A program made the translations under genes and the position numbers. From Pelagihabitans pacificus (GTDB lineage Bacteria > Bacteroidota > Bacteroidia > Flavobacteriales > Flavobacteriaceae), in contig NZ_VIKU02000003.1 in NCBI RefSeq assembly GCF_009371985.2, forward strand, positions 62,001-126,000: a stretch of 64,000 nucleotides of DNA, read 5' to 3'. Below are positions 27,667 to 37,428 of the stretch, in pieces. Below the pieces are notes generated by a model that was not told where the DNA came from, did not search any database, and saw only the letters and a program-made list of their open reading frames with translations. Within the stretch, counting starts at the first letter, position 1, and each line of letters begins with the position of its first letter.

Positions 27667-28767
27667 CTATTCGCACCCCCCTGTGAACCCGTCCGCACTG
27701 AACTTTGTCTGTACGGCTCCCTGTCGGCTTCCGTCCCTAACCTGGATAGCGAGGTTATTCTCACCACTTCCATCGCGCTTTGGGCTACAGTATTCAAACA
27801 GATAAAAGCTGTTTGCCTGTTGTGATACCCTAAAAGAAATGTCGTTGAAGGTAGTTTCCAATTCTTCTTTGTTTCCGGCGAAAACACTAAAGGTCTTACC
27901 GATATCCGAGAGTACCTGGGTATCGATTTCGGCTCCCAAACCTATGGTGAAGAAAGCAATGTTCGGATTGGCATTATCCACCTTTTGCTGTGCAGCTTCT
28001 TGGGTAAACCGCGAGGCCTGATCGGTACCATCGGTAAAGATAACGACCGAAGCTGCGCCTATTTTTCCTCCCTGGGTACTGGCGGCCAGAAGTTCGCTGG
28101 CCTTATCGGTAGATTTGATGACCGCCCCATATAAATCGGTAGACGGGTCGTTACTGATATCGGTGGTAATGCCATTTATGGCTGCGGTGAGTTCCTCCCT
28201 GTTCGGGCTAAGGTCGTTCAAAAGATGCAAGACGTTTTCCCCGTCGAACCAGTAGATGGCCATTTGAAACGATTCTGATGGGGTAGCAGGCATCACATTG
28301 TTGATGAAGCTCGTGGTAGCCGCTTGCAATTCTTCCAAACTACTGCTCAGCACACTGTTACTTAAATCAAGGACTAAGAGCGTATTGTTAGTGAATATTT
28401 GGGAGTTGGGGGAAATACGGGCCAAGGATTCCGAGGTCGATATAGTATTAAAACACGCGTCATTTCTTCCTTGCTCATAAATAGTAAACTGGTCTGCCGT
28501 CAGGCCAGGGACTGGATTGCCATCGGTATCGGAGACCTTGAAAAAAATCGAAACTTTCCCTGGAGGCGTAACGAATTGCTCTTGGATGGATAATACCAAG
28601 TCGCTTTCAGGAAAGTTAAGGCAATCATCTACTGGAATTCCTTTTCCAAGTCCATCGCCGCCCGTATTCAACCCGAAGTTGACATCATCATCCGCATTTC
28701 CACAGGAGATGACCATGGTTGTTGCTAAAAAAAGAAGGAGTAGTTTGGTGTATGATTTCATTTTCAA
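27667..28767 (-). CDS. VWA-domain lipoprotein
   Basis: 366 residues with a lipobox (MVISC). After a Gly/Asp-rich linker and an Ig-like stretch (about 55-105), a von Willebrand A domain starts with the MIDAS DLSNS and continues through the second metal loop (STDLYGA) and FTDGTD. It probably binds a protein ligand through a divalent metal at the cell surface. The C-terminal Cys pair may form a disulfide. Divergent from the iorA-like gene at 28934. Confidence 0.86.
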   Translation of the reverse strand: MKMKSYTKLLLLFLATTMVISCGNADDDVNFGLNTGGDGLGKGIPVDDCLNFPESDLVLSIQEQFVTPPGKVSIFFKVSDTDGNPVPGLTADQFTIYEQGRNDACFNTISTSESLARISPNSQIFTNNTLLVLDLSNSVLSSSLEELQAATTSFINNVMPATPSESFQMAIYWFDGENVLHLLNDLSPNREELTAAINGITTDISNDPSTDLYGAVIKSTDKASELLAASTQGGKIGAASVVIFTDGTDQASRFTQEAAQQKVDNANPNIAFFTIGLGAEIDTQVLSDIGKTFSVFAGNKEELETTFNDISFRVSQQANSFYLFEYCSPKRDGSGENNLAIQVRDGSRQGAVQTKFSADGFTGGCE

Positions 28768-28933
28768 TTTGTTTAACGTTCATCTAGCAGAACGAAGCAA
28801 ATGCATATAAAGTATAGACAGCTAAAAAATAATAGATCGTTTAACAATCCGTTAACTTTTGCTTGGCAACTTTGGACTTCTAATTTTAATACCTTACGGT
28901 TTAATTACTACTAATCATCTAAAAAACATTAGT

Positions 28934-29395
28934 ATGCCAACGTATCAACTACAAGTAAACGGAAAAGCGACTACGGTAGAGGCAAGCGAAGACAGCCCTG
29001 TATTATGGGTACTTCGTGACCATTTGAACCTGGTCGGAACGAAATATGGCTGCGGAATCGCCCAATGCGGTTCCTGTACCATTCATTTGGACGGGGAAGC
29101 CGTACGCAGTTGCTCCATAACCATGACACAGGTCGTAGGAAAATCGATAACCACAATTGAGGGATTGTCCGAAGATGGGTCGCACCCGGTGCAGCAAGCC
29201 TGGAAAGAAGTCGATGTCCCGCAATGCGGCTATTGCCAAGCCGGACAAATCATGACCGCCTCCGCATTTTTGGAAAAAAATCCAAATCCGACCGAAGAGG
29301 ACATCAAAACAGCCATGAATGCAAATATATGCCGATGCGCCGCTTATAATCGGATTCATAAAGCCGTGACCCTTGCTGCCGAAAAAATGGTCTAA
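28934..29395 (+). CDS. 2Fe-2S subunit of an IorAB-type molybdenum oxidoreductase
   Basis: 153 residues from ATG at 28934; a longer frame from 28859 would add an unconserved 25-residue leader. An N-terminal plant-type ferredoxin domain (C-G-I-A-Q-C-G-S-C, then Cys in VRSC) and a C-terminal helical 2Fe-2S domain (CGYCQAGQ, CRCAAY) are as in IorA of isoquinoline 1-oxidoreductase. It lies 90 bp before its large subunit. No FAD subunit is adjacent, which is normal for the IorAB type and unlike the cox operon at 40424. Confidence 0.9.
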   Translation: MPTYQLQVNGKATTVEASEDSPVLWVLRDHLNLVGTKYGCGIAQCGSCTIHLDGEAVRSCSITMTQVVGKSITTIEGLSEDGSHPVQQAWKEVDVPQCGYCQAGQIMTASAFLEKNPNPTEEDIKTAMNANICRCAAYNRIHKAVTLAAEKMV

Positions 29396-29484
29396 CCTTT
29401 TTCGACAGTAACTGTTCCCCTTAGTTTATCGTAGAACAAAAAGTAATATGCCAGAAATGTATTCTGGATAAAAAAATCTAAAAC

Positions 29485-31656
29485 ATGTCAACTAGAACCT
29501 CCATCCCTTTTAGCCGCAGGGCTTTTTTAAAATCCTCATCGCTAGCCAGCGGTGGGCTACTCATCGGTTTCAATCTTTTTACTGCGTGTAAGCCCAAGGC
29601 AGTAGAATCACCTATGGATCTTTCCTCATTGGATTACCAGGACTTCAATGCTTTTATCAAGATTGCGAAGAACGGGGCCGTAACCATTTTTTCGCCAAAT
29701 CCGGAGATAGGGCAGGGGGTCAAAACCTCCATGCCTATGATAATCGCCGAGGAATTGGATGTGGCCTGGGATATGGTGCACGTGGAACAGGGAATATTAG
29801 ATACACAAAATTACACCCGCCAAGTGGCCGGCGGAAGCCAGTCCATTCGTTTTGGATGGGATGCCCTGCGAACCACAGGGGCTACCGCTAAACAAATGTT
29901 AATAAATGCTGCTGCTGCCCGTTGGGGGGTCGAGGCTTCCGAATGTACCGTAAGCGAGGGCGTCATCACCAATGCCAAGGGAGATACCTTGGGGTATGGG
30001 GATTTGGTGGAGGAAGCCGCCAAACTCGAAACCCCCGAGGAGGTAACCCTAAAAGAACCTAAGGATTATAAGATTATCGGTACAGGAAAAGTAAATGTGG
30101 ATATTGATGAAATCGTGACCGGCAAGCCCTTATTCGGATTGGATTATAAAACCGAGGGGATGGTCTATGCCTCCGTTATGCGTCCGCCGGCTTTCGGACA
30201 AAAATTGGAATCGTTCGACGCCACCGAAGCAAAAGCCATGCCCAATGTAGTCGATGTAATCCAAGTGGGGGATAAGATCGCCGTTCTGGCAAAGGATACC
30301 TGGTCGGCGATGAAGGCGAAAAAAGCCCTGAAAGCCGAATGGAAAGCGGACACAAAATTGGAAAGTTCGGAAGACCATGATAGAATTTTGAAGGGACTGT
30401 TAAATGGAAACAAATTCGAGACACTTCGTGCGGATGGAAACGTACAAAAAGCGTTCGCAGAAGCGGATAACGTATTGGAACGCACGTACGAGTCCCCCTT
30501 CCTTCCGCACAATTGTATGGAACCGATGAATTTCTTTGCCCATGTGACAGATGAGAAGATTCACTTGGTCGGTCCCATACAAACACCGGAGGGCACTGCG
30601 GGCCGCATCGCGGAAATGCTCGAAAGGGATGCAAACGACGTGCACTTGGAGATGACCCGTCAGGGAGGAGGCTTTGGCAGACGTTTATATGGGGATTTTG
30701 CCATTGAAGCCGCAGAGATTTCCAATAAGGCCCGGCTTCCTGTAAAAGTTGTTTTTTCAAGGGAGGACGACATGGCCGATGGTATTTACCGGCCGGCAAT
30801 CAAATATCGTATCAAGGCAAGTGTCAAGGATGGCCAAATCACAGGCTATCACTTAAAGGAAGCGGCCATCAATAGTAATATGTACGGATTGATTCCCAAC
30901 TTCTTTCCAGCGGGTGCCATTGAAAATTATCAGGTAGATGTGGCTAAATACGATAGCAATATCACCACTGGTGCCTGGCGCGCTCCGTATACTAACTTCT
31001 TGGCGTATGCGGAACAGAGTTTCTTTGATGAGTTGTTTGAAATGATGGAAGTCGATAAGATACAAATGCGCTTGGATTTATTGGAAAAGGTGAAAGGCAC
31101 TACCGACGAGCGTATCCAATATTCACCGGAACGTATGCAGGAAGTCATAAAGACAGCCGTCGAGAAATCGGGTTGGGGTAAACAAGCCGATGGCGTGTAC
31201 CAGGGTTTTGTCGCCTATTACTGCCATAACTCCCATGTGGCCGAGGTAGCCGATGTTCAAATTGAGGGTGGGATGCCTGTGGTGAAAAAGGTGACATGCG
31301 TAGTCGATTGTGGTATTGTTGTCAACACCTTGGGAGCCCTTAATCAGGCAGAAGGTGGGGTCATTGATGGTATCGGCCATGCGATGTATGGCCAATTCGG
31401 ATTTGATAGTGGCATGCCCACTGCAACCAACTACGACAAGTACCGACTTATTCGAATGCAGGAAGCACCCAAAGTAACGGCCCACTTTATTCAAAATGAG
31501 TATTCGCCCACTGGACTTGGAGAACCTACCCTACCACCGGCAGGTGGTGCCGTGGCCAATGCCTTCAAAGCGGCTACCGGTAAACGCATCTATAAACAAC
31601 CTTTTATGGAGAATCCGGAATTTTGGCGTTTAAGCGATCAACCGATTTTGGGATAG
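29485..31656 (+). CDS. Molybdopterin subunit of IorB-type aldehyde/N-heterocycle oxidoreductase
   Basis: 723 residues. A twin-arginine leader (SRRAFLKSSS) ends in a lipobox-like FTAC, suggesting Tat export and possibly lipid anchoring. Conserved xanthine-oxidase-family motifs include GGSQSIRFGWDALR, RQGGGFGRRLYGDF, TGAWRAP and the base-Glu segment GLGEPTLPPAGGAVANA. The GAWRAP loop marks it as not a CO dehydrogenase. The substrate is unknown; related enzymes hydroxylate aldehydes or nitrogen heterocycles. Assembly genes moeA, moaA and xdhC follow. Confidence 0.9.
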   Translation: MSTRTSIPFSRRAFLKSSSLASGGLLIGFNLFTACKPKAVESPMDLSSLDYQDFNAFIKIAKNGAVTIFSPNPEIGQGVKTSMPMIIAEELDVAWDMVHVEQGILDTQNYTRQVAGGSQSIRFGWDALRTTGATAKQMLINAAAARWGVEASECTVSEGVITNAKGDTLGYGDLVEEAAKLETPEEVTLKEPKDYKIIGTGKVNVDIDEIVTGKPLFGLDYKTEGMVYASVMRPPAFGQKLESFDATEAKAMPNVVDVIQVGDKIAVLAKDTWSAMKAKKALKAEWKADTKLESSEDHDRILKGLLNGNKFETLRADGNVQKAFAEADNVLERTYESPFLPHNCMEPMNFFAHVTDEKIHLVGPIQTPEGTAGRIAEMLERDANDVHLEMTRQGGGFGRRLYGDFAIEAAEISNKARLPVKVVFSREDDMADGIYRPAIKYRIKASVKDGQITGYHLKEAAINSNMYGLIPNFFPAGAIENYQVDVAKYDSNITTGAWRAPYTNFLAYAEQSFFDELFEMMEVDKIQMRLDLLEKVKGTTDERIQYSPERMQEVIKTAVEKSGWGKQADGVYQGFVAYYCHNSHVAEVADVQIEGGMPVVKKVTCVVDCGIVVNTLGALNQAEGGVIDGIGHAMYGQFGFDSGMPTATNYDKYRLIRMQEAPKVTAHFIQNEYSPTGLGEPTLPPAGGAVANAFKAATGKRIYKQPFMENPEFWRLSDQPILG

Positions 31657-31691
31657 CTACTTCGCTTTGGAATGAAGAACAACAGCGAATC

Positions 31692-31725
31692 ATCCCATTT
31701 TACCTCGGTAGGATGGGATTTTTTA
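31692..31725 (+). terminator. Intrinsic terminator after the IorB-like gene
   Basis: Stem ATCCCAT..TACC / GGTA..ATGGGAT with a small internal loop, followed by six T residues. Confidence 0.85.
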
Positions 31726-31739
31726 TTGGAGTGTGTTGA

Positions 31740-32189
31740 CTAAGGGACTTCATTATGCCTAAACCGAATAAATCGATAAAAATAACGGAAGTTCCCATTA
31801 TACCAGATAGCAAATACAAAGGCCGTATAGAGCAGCCAATCGGGGAAAACCGCTGTGTTATAATAGGTCTTTCCAATCAAGAAGCCAAGGGCCACTACGG
31901 AGATACTCAAGGATACTAATGTTCTCCTATCTTTTCGATTCAACAAAATAAGCAGGATGATCAATATGGCCATAACCGGTTTGGCATGCAATAGGAAAGG
32001 GGCCAACTGTGCATTGTCGATATCAAAAAATAGCACCACGGCACTCATATAGGCAGTAAGGCACAAGGGACATTTAGGAAGTAGTATTAATAAAACGGTG
32101 GACAGAAACGACATGGATCCATTGGCACCGCTCATTTTATTTTGCGATGACCGTTTGGTTTTACAACACCCGGTTTCGACCGTTTCCAT
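31740..32189 (-). CDS. Small membrane protein with KCPLC motif
   Basis: 149 residues, about four membrane helices. The first helix follows a Cys pair near the N-terminus (GCCKTK) and holds P-K-C-P-L-C (about 39-44), which is reminiscent of metal- or thiol-handling membrane proteins such as MerC, though I cannot assign it. It lies 9 bp after moeA in the same orientation and is likely co-transcribed with moaA-moeA. A role in metal or sulfur handling for Mo enzymes is only inference. Confidence 0.7.
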   Translation of the reverse strand: METVETGCCKTKRSSQNKMSGANGSMSFLSTVLLILLPKCPLCLTAYMSAVVLFFDIDNAQLAPFLLHAKPVMAILIILLILLNRKDRRTLVSLSISVVALGFLIGKTYYNTAVFPDWLLYTAFVFAIWYNGNFRYFYRFIRFRHNEVP

Positions 32190-32198
32190 TTTAATTCA

Positions 32199-33413
32199 TT
32201 AAAATTTAGTTCTATAAGATACAAAAGGATAGACTTCTCCCTGCTTAAATTCGCTTTTATTTTGCGGTAGTATTAGAAAACCATCGGTTTTTACCAAATT
32301 GGCAAAATCGCCGGAGCCATTGCCTTTGATGGGGTCCGCTAAAAGGGTGCCATCCGGGCGACTCTCCAGTGTAGCTTCTAGAAAATAGACCAGCTCAGGT
32401 TTGAACTCCACATCGTTTTTTAGCTTCACGTAAAGCGTCTCAGGTTCAATATGCAAGGACTTCCGTAACCAAAATTTTAAATACATATATACGCAGACAA
32501 AAGAAGAAACCGGATTCCCGGGAAGGGCAAAAATTTTTTTCCCGTTTGCAGTGCTTCCGAACCAAAAGGGTTTACCTGGGCGTTGTTGAATTTTATGAAA
32601 GTGTTTCTCGATATGCAACGCCTCCAATACATCGGGTAGGTAGTCGAACTTTCCTTTGGAAACGCCTCCTGTAAATACAAAAAGGTCGTATTTATTAAGT
32701 GCTATTGAAATGACTTGGAGCATCTCTTTTTTATCATCGGCAAGGTGATGAAGGTCTGCGGGAATTCCCCATTCTTTTAAGGTAGCTTGAATTCCGTAGA
32801 TGTTTGAACGTCGGATTTGATGCAGCTTTGGAGTTTCATGAACATCCACCAATTCATCTCCAGTTGAAAAAATAACTACTTTTGGAAGCTGCCTCACTTT
32901 TAGTTCAGCTTTTCCGACTGCCGCGGCAATATTGATTTCCGCGCTAGAAATTTGTTTTCCTTTCTGAACGATTACAGCACCCTGGGGAATATCCATGCCC
33001 TTGAAATGAATGTTTTGTTTATATTCCAAAGTATCCAAAAGGAGGGTGGCCTTCCCGTCACTAATTTTCAAATCCTCATATCGGATGACCGTATCGACAC
33101 CCCGCGGCATGATGGCCCCTGTCATTACTTCAATACAATTTTGTGGGTCCCGTAAGGTCATTTGAGGTGCTCCGGCAGCAGCGGTCGCTTCTATGATGTA
33201 TTCCTGCTGTCCACCTTTAAAACGGTCATGGCGAATGGCGATTCCATCCATCGTTACCCGATCAAAGGGCGGAAAGTCCCGGTCAGCAATCAAATCCTCG
33301 GCCAAGTAAGCACCGATGCAGTCCCCCAGTTTTCGGCTTTGAATGGGAAAATCACCTCTATGGGACGCCAATATCGAAAGGGCTTTTTCATAAGGGATAA
33401 AAACATTCTCCAT
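32199..33413 (-). CDS. moeA: Molybdopterin molybdotransferase MoeA
   Basis: 404 residues with the four MoeA domains: N-terminal PFDRVTMDGIA, middle beta domain, the catalytic MPT-binding domain with FSTGDELVDV and FTGGVSKGKFDYLP, LPGNPVSSFVC, and a C-terminal beta barrel. It inserts molybdate into adenylated molybdopterin. It follows moaA after 12 bp and lies between two Mo-enzyme loci, so it serves both. Confidence 0.95.
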   Translation of the reverse strand: MENVFIPYEKALSILASHRGDFPIQSRKLGDCIGAYLAEDLIADRDFPPFDRVTMDGIAIRHDRFKGGQQEYIIEATAAAGAPQMTLRDPQNCIEVMTGAIMPRGVDTVIRYEDLKISDGKATLLLDTLEYKQNIHFKGMDIPQGAVIVQKGKQISSAEINIAAAVGKAELKVRQLPKVVIFSTGDELVDVHETPKLHQIRRSNIYGIQATLKEWGIPADLHHLADDKKEMLQVISIALNKYDLFVFTGGVSKGKFDYLPDVLEALHIEKHFHKIQQRPGKPFWFGSTANGKKIFALPGNPVSSFVCVYMYLKFWLRKSLHIEPETLYVKLKNDVEFKPELVYFLEATLESRPDGTLLADPIKGNGSGDFANLVKTDGFLILPQNKSEFKQGEVYPFVSYRTKF

Positions 33414-33425
33414 ATATCATTTCTT

Positions 33426-34409
33426 TTATCCCCCGATACTGCTCATACTTTTCATGGCCTGCATAGTATTTTTGCGCTGTTTTTCTGCCTCAAAGCCGTC
33501 TTTGGGTTTTAAACGGATAATTTCGCGAAACTTGTCCGCCAACTCCGTATCGGACACCCCCGCCCGCATGTAATCACGAATATTGAATACCCCGTCATCG
33601 TACAAACAACTCTTGATTTCGCCTTTCGAAGCGATTCGCAATCGGTTACAGGTGTTGCAAAAGGTGCGGGAGAAAGCGGCTATTACGCCTAAGTTTCCCT
33701 GATACCCCGGAACCTGAAATACGGTAGCCGTATCGCCGTGTTTGGCCGGAAGTTTCTCCAAGGTGGGGTAATGGGCCTTTAAATCGGAATGGATATCACG
33801 GGCACTATACATCTGTATGTTTTGCTTGTAACCCCCGTTAAAGGGCATTTCCTCAATGAAACGCACCCCGACAGGATATGCTTTGGCAAGTTCTGCCAAG
33901 GAAATAATGTCCTGGGTATTAATGCCGTGCATGATCACCGCATTGAGTTTGATTTGAAAGCCATGTTCGACAAGCATGTGAAATGTTTGCCACACTTTTT
34001 CAAAATCGTTGCGGCGTGTAATCTGATGAAAACGCTCTGGATCGAGGGAATCGATACTAAGATTGATTTTGGAAATGCCCAACTCCTTCAATCTTGTGAT
34101 ATGTTTTTGAAGCAGCGTACCGTTGGAGGTAATATGGATAGAATCATACACTCCCAATTCGACCGTTTTTTCCAAGAGCTTTATGAAATCTTTCCTTAGG
34201 AAAGGTTCCCCGCCCGTAAAACGCACCTTTTTAAATCCCAATCCGCCCAAAACATCCAATAATCTGATGATTTCTTCGTAACTTAATAGGTGCTTTTTAG
34301 GTTCGTAGGGAATTCCATTGGCTGGCATGCAGTAAAAACATCGTAGGTTACAACGATCAGTGACCGCAATACGCACATAATCGATACTTCTGTCAAACGA
34401 ATCTTTCAT
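33426..34409 (-). CDS. moaA: GTP 3',8-cyclase MoaA
   Basis: 327 residues. The radical SAM cluster is CNLRCFYC near residue 18, the GGEP motif is in RFTGGEPFLRKDF, and the C-terminal second-cluster cysteines are in CNTCNRLR plus a Cys in IKSCLY. The protein ends in Gly-Gly, the tail needed for MoaA activity. It catalyses the first step of molybdopterin synthesis with MoaC, which is not in the window. First gene of the minus-strand moaA-moeA transcript. Confidence 0.96.
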   Translation of the reverse strand: MKDSFDRSIDYVRIAVTDRCNLRCFYCMPANGIPYEPKKHLLSYEEIIRLLDVLGGLGFKKVRFTGGEPFLRKDFIKLLEKTVELGVYDSIHITSNGTLLQKHITRLKELGISKINLSIDSLDPERFHQITRRNDFEKVWQTFHMLVEHGFQIKLNAVIMHGINTQDIISLAELAKAYPVGVRFIEEMPFNGGYKQNIQMYSARDIHSDLKAHYPTLEKLPAKHGDTATVFQVPGYQGNLGVIAAFSRTFCNTCNRLRIASKGEIKSCLYDDGVFNIRDYMRAGVSDTELADKFREIIRLKPKDGFEAEKQRKNTMQAMKSMSSIGG

Positions 34410-34561
34410 AGCACGGGACGCATCCCATTATTATTTTAGCATTTGAATATAACTATTTTTAAATATATTAGGGAGCTAGTTGGGAAAGAAATAACGCTTA
34501 AATCGATGGCCTGGTCAATTTAAGGCATTATAGTCAACAAATCTCCCAAATGTAAAGCACC

Positions 34562-35668
34562 ATGAAAGAAATAAAATCTATTATACAACTCTACAATACC
34601 TACAAAAATGCTGGGGACCGATGTGCGATTGCCCAAGTCGTCAGGGTCGAGGAATCTTCCTATCGAAGGGAGGGCGCCCGTATGCTCGTCTTTGAATCAG
34701 GTGTTTTTGAAGGGGGTATCAGCGGGGGATGCTTGGAAGGCGATGCGTTGCAACGTTCCCAAATTGCCATTCTTAAGCAAGAGCCTTCCATCGTTACCTA
34801 CGATACTTCCAAAGAAAAGGAAATAGGAGTCGGACTCGGTTGCAATGGTATCATCGATGTCTTGATTTCACCCATATCGGACGAATCTCCGATGATGGCA
34901 ATGTTGCAGAAATGTGTTTCGGAGCGCGGTGAACATACAATCGCTACGGTAACGGCCTTGGAAGGAACCTTGGATTCGGTTTCCTTGGGAGAAAGTTTTT
35001 ACTATGAGGCCAAAAGTGCTACCTTACACCACTGTGCGAATGAGGAGTTGAAGGCTTTTATACAGGACAAGGTTTCCGAGGTGCACGAGCAAAAAAGATC
35101 AAAGACTTATCACTACGAAACAGAAACTTCCACAGCACGTATTTTCATCGAGTTGATTCCGTCACAGTTCCACCTGGCCATTTATGGGGATAATTATGAT
35201 GTGTATCCGATGTTGGAGATGGCAAAGGTGATGGACTGGGACGTGAGCCTCACCGGAAACATTCAAAAACTGAAAAAGGAAAAACTACAGTCCGTAGCAA
35301 ACCTGTACCCGAAAGACTTACCGGAACGTCCGGAAATCGACAATCGTACCGCCGTCGTCTTAATGGCCCACGACTACAAGACGGATTCGGCCAACTTATT
35401 GGAATTGATCAAAAGTCCTGCACCTTACATCGCTTCCCTGGGACCTCGAAAACGGTTCGATAGAATGGTTATGGAATTCAGAAGTCAAGGTGTCGAGTTT
35501 TCTCAAGAACAACAGCATCGAATCTTTGCCCCATGCGGACTTGAAATTGGGGCCAATACTCCCGAGGAAATCGCCATCAGCGTTTTTGGGGAAATCCTCG
35601 CTGTCTTCTCAGAGAAAAAAGGAGGGGTGTTACGGGAGAAAGAAGGACCGATTCATGAGCGGGTTTGA
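34562..35668 (+). CDS. XdhC/CoxI family Mo-enzyme maturation protein
   Basis: 368 residues. N-terminal CoxI domain (SSYRREGARMLVF, GGISGGCLEGD, CNGIIDV) and C-terminal Rossmann-like XdhC domain (HLAIYGDNYDVYPM, ASLGPRKR, CGLEIGANTPEEIAISV). XdhC-type proteins bind and protect the sulfurated cofactor before insertion. Its place next to moaA and the IorAB-type genes suggests it matures that enzyme. A second, distinct XdhC is in the cox operon. It lacks the YHS tail of that copy. Confidence 0.9.
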   Translation: MKEIKSIIQLYNTYKNAGDRCAIAQVVRVEESSYRREGARMLVFESGVFEGGISGGCLEGDALQRSQIAILKQEPSIVTYDTSKEKEIGVGLGCNGIIDVLISPISDESPMMAMLQKCVSERGEHTIATVTALEGTLDSVSLGESFYYEAKSATLHHCANEELKAFIQDKVSEVHEQKRSKTYHYETETSTARIFIELIPSQFHLAIYGDNYDVYPMLEMAKVMDWDVSLTGNIQKLKKEKLQSVANLYPKDLPERPEIDNRTAVVLMAHDYKTDSANLLELIKSPAPYIASLGPRKRFDRMVMEFRSQGVEFSQEQQHRIFAPCGLEIGANTPEEIAISVFGEILAVFSEKKGGVLREKEGPIHERV

Positions 35669-35710
35669 AAATTCATTCCTTTTCAAAAGTATAGGTATCA
35701 ATTACGGTAA

Positions 35711-36718
35711 CTAGCTGTTTTTTAGCACAATACGAAAGCGGGCTTTACCCGCTTCGAGATGTTCCATAGCTTCGTTTACTTGGTGCATCGGAAACTCCTC
35801 AGTGGTGGGGTAGATGTCATGTCGTACACAAAATTCAAGCATCGTCCTGTTCAGTGCGGGACTGCCCAAGGGACTACCGCCCACCGATTTTTCACCCCCT
35901 ATCAAAGTGAATGCCGGAATGGGCATAGGTTCCAATACTGCTCCTACGGTATGCAATTTTCCTTGGGGTGCCAAGGTGGTAAGGTACGAATTCCAATCGA
36001 GCGGGACGTTGGTGGTGTTTAGAATGAAATTCAGTTTCCCAGCGATGCTTTCCAATGCTTCCGAAGAAGTAGAATCGATAACCCGATGGGCTCCCATCTC
36101 CAAAATCTGTGCCTTTTTATCCGGATTTGAGCTAAAAGCATAGACCTCACATCCCCAATGTTTTAAAAATTTTAAGGCCATATGTCCCAAGCCACCAATC
36201 CCGATGACTCCTACCTTATCTGTTGGACGTACTTCGGATAGGATGATGGGATTAAACACGGTGATACCGCCACAAAGTAAGGGTCCCGCTTTTGACATAT
36301 CGATACCATCCGGAAGTGGAATAGCCCAAGACCAATGCCCGCGAACATAGTCGGCAAAACCGCCATGTCTACCCACGATAGTCGCTTCGTTGTTGGCGCA
36401 GAGGTGATGCTTGCCACCCATACACTCTTGGCAGCTCATACAAGAGGCCGCAAACCAACCCAAGCCTACCTTGTCCCCAAGACTTACATTTTTCACGGCA
36501 CTTCCGGTAGCGACCACTTCCCCGACGATTTCATGTCCGGGGACCAGAGGATACTGGCTGATGCCCCAGTCATTGTTGATCATACTGAGATCGGAATGGC
36601 AAACGCCACAATAGTATACTTTGATATCAACTTGTTCAGGGCCTAGTTCGCCCAATTCATAGGTATAAGATTCCAATTTTCCTTTAGGTCCTTTTGCGGC
36701 ATAGGCATTTACATTCAT
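35711..36718 (-). CDS. Zinc-dependent NAD(P) alcohol/aldehyde dehydrogenase (YahK/cinnamyl-alcohol type)
   Basis: 335 residues. The catalytic Zn site is built from CGVCHSD and GHEIVGEV; structural Zn from the four Cys in CMSCQECMGGKHHLC; and the cofactor motif is GIGGLGHMA. These match the broad-specificity aldehyde reductases of the cinnamyl-alcohol dehydrogenase group. Converges on the XdhC gene. It could supply or remove aldehydes handled by the neighbouring Mo enzyme, but that is only a context guess. Confidence 0.92.
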   Translation of the reverse strand: MNVNAYAAKGPKGKLESYTYELGELGPEQVDIKVYYCGVCHSDLSMINNDWGISQYPLVPGHEIVGEVVATGSAVKNVSLGDKVGLGWFAASCMSCQECMGGKHHLCANNEATIVGRHGGFADYVRGHWSWAIPLPDGIDMSKAGPLLCGGITVFNPIILSEVRPTDKVGVIGIGGLGHMALKFLKHWGCEVYAFSSNPDKKAQILEMGAHRVIDSTSSEALESIAGKLNFILNTTNVPLDWNSYLTTLAPQGKLHTVGAVLEPMPIPAFTLIGGEKSVGGSPLGSPALNRTMLEFCVRHDIYPTTEEFPMHQVNEAMEHLEAGKARFRIVLKNS

Positions 36719-36923
36719 AGGGCGTTGGTTGATGGTTTTTGAATAAGGTTATAGCTAAATAAAGGTAGGAATTTAAATTGAAGTAGGGCAGGGATAAAAA
36801 GGGGTGGATGGCAAGGACTAAATGACCCAGATCATGGTATTTATCGGCTAGTAAGATTAATTTGCTTCCAATACCTTGATTTTCATCAATTTGGAATCAC
36901 TAACCGAGCAACGAGCAAAAGGG

Positions 36924-37427
36924 ATGACCATGATTATTCAAAATCACAGACAATTTTTGGCAGGCGTTATGACCATCGCCCTTGGAATGCTTTTATATGT
37001 GGCTATAAGACCTTCATGGCAAACCTTCTGGACAATCGACCTTATTTCATTGGAATGGCGTGAATTTTGGTTTCTTAGAATGATCGGTAACAATCTCCCT
37101 TCATTTCTTCATGTAGTCGGTTTGAGTCTTCTAACAGCTGCGGTAGTTGCCAAAAAAAAATCGATATATATGGTAATCTGTTGTTCATGGTTATCGATAA
37201 ACCTTGTATTTGAATTCTTACAATCGGATGTGGCCTATGCTCGGTTAAACCATTGGTCAGTTAATCATGAAATAATGAATCCCATGGTGCAATGGTTTAA
37301 AAATTATTCTCTGAATGCCATTTATGATACAAGTGATGTCCTTGCCCTATTCATAGGCGCAGTTTTGGCCTATATCATTTTATTAAAAACCGGTCTTGCC
37401 GACAGGCGAGCAAATAAAACAGCTTAA
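36924..37427 (+). CDS. Four-helix membrane protein of unknown function
   Basis: 168 residues from ATG at 36924, with another ATG two codons on and a TTG extension at 36876. Four hydrophobic helices (about 8-27, 57-73, 77-95, 136-155) and little else. No known motif. The stop at 37427 is 1 bp before the next start, so the two are surely co-transcribed, and the pair may work together at the membrane. Confidence 0.7.
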   Translation: MTMIIQNHRQFLAGVMTIALGMLLYVAIRPSWQTFWTIDLISLEWREFWFLRMIGNNLPSFLHVVGLSLLTAAVVAKKKSIYMVICCSWLSINLVFEFLQSDVAYARLNHWSVNHEIMNPMVQWFKNYSLNAIYDTSDVLALFIGAVLAYIILLKTGLADRRANKTA

Positions 37428-37428
37428 A

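Noticed and set aside
30176-30799. Long minus-strand frame (207 codons) opposite the IorB-like gene
   Set aside because: Antisense to a well-conserved gene; Pro/Cys/Arg-rich translation typical of a shadow frame.
33426-34409. MoaA as maturase of the microproteins
   Set aside because: It has MoaA's second cluster and Gly-Gly tail and sits with moeA; it is far from the arrays.
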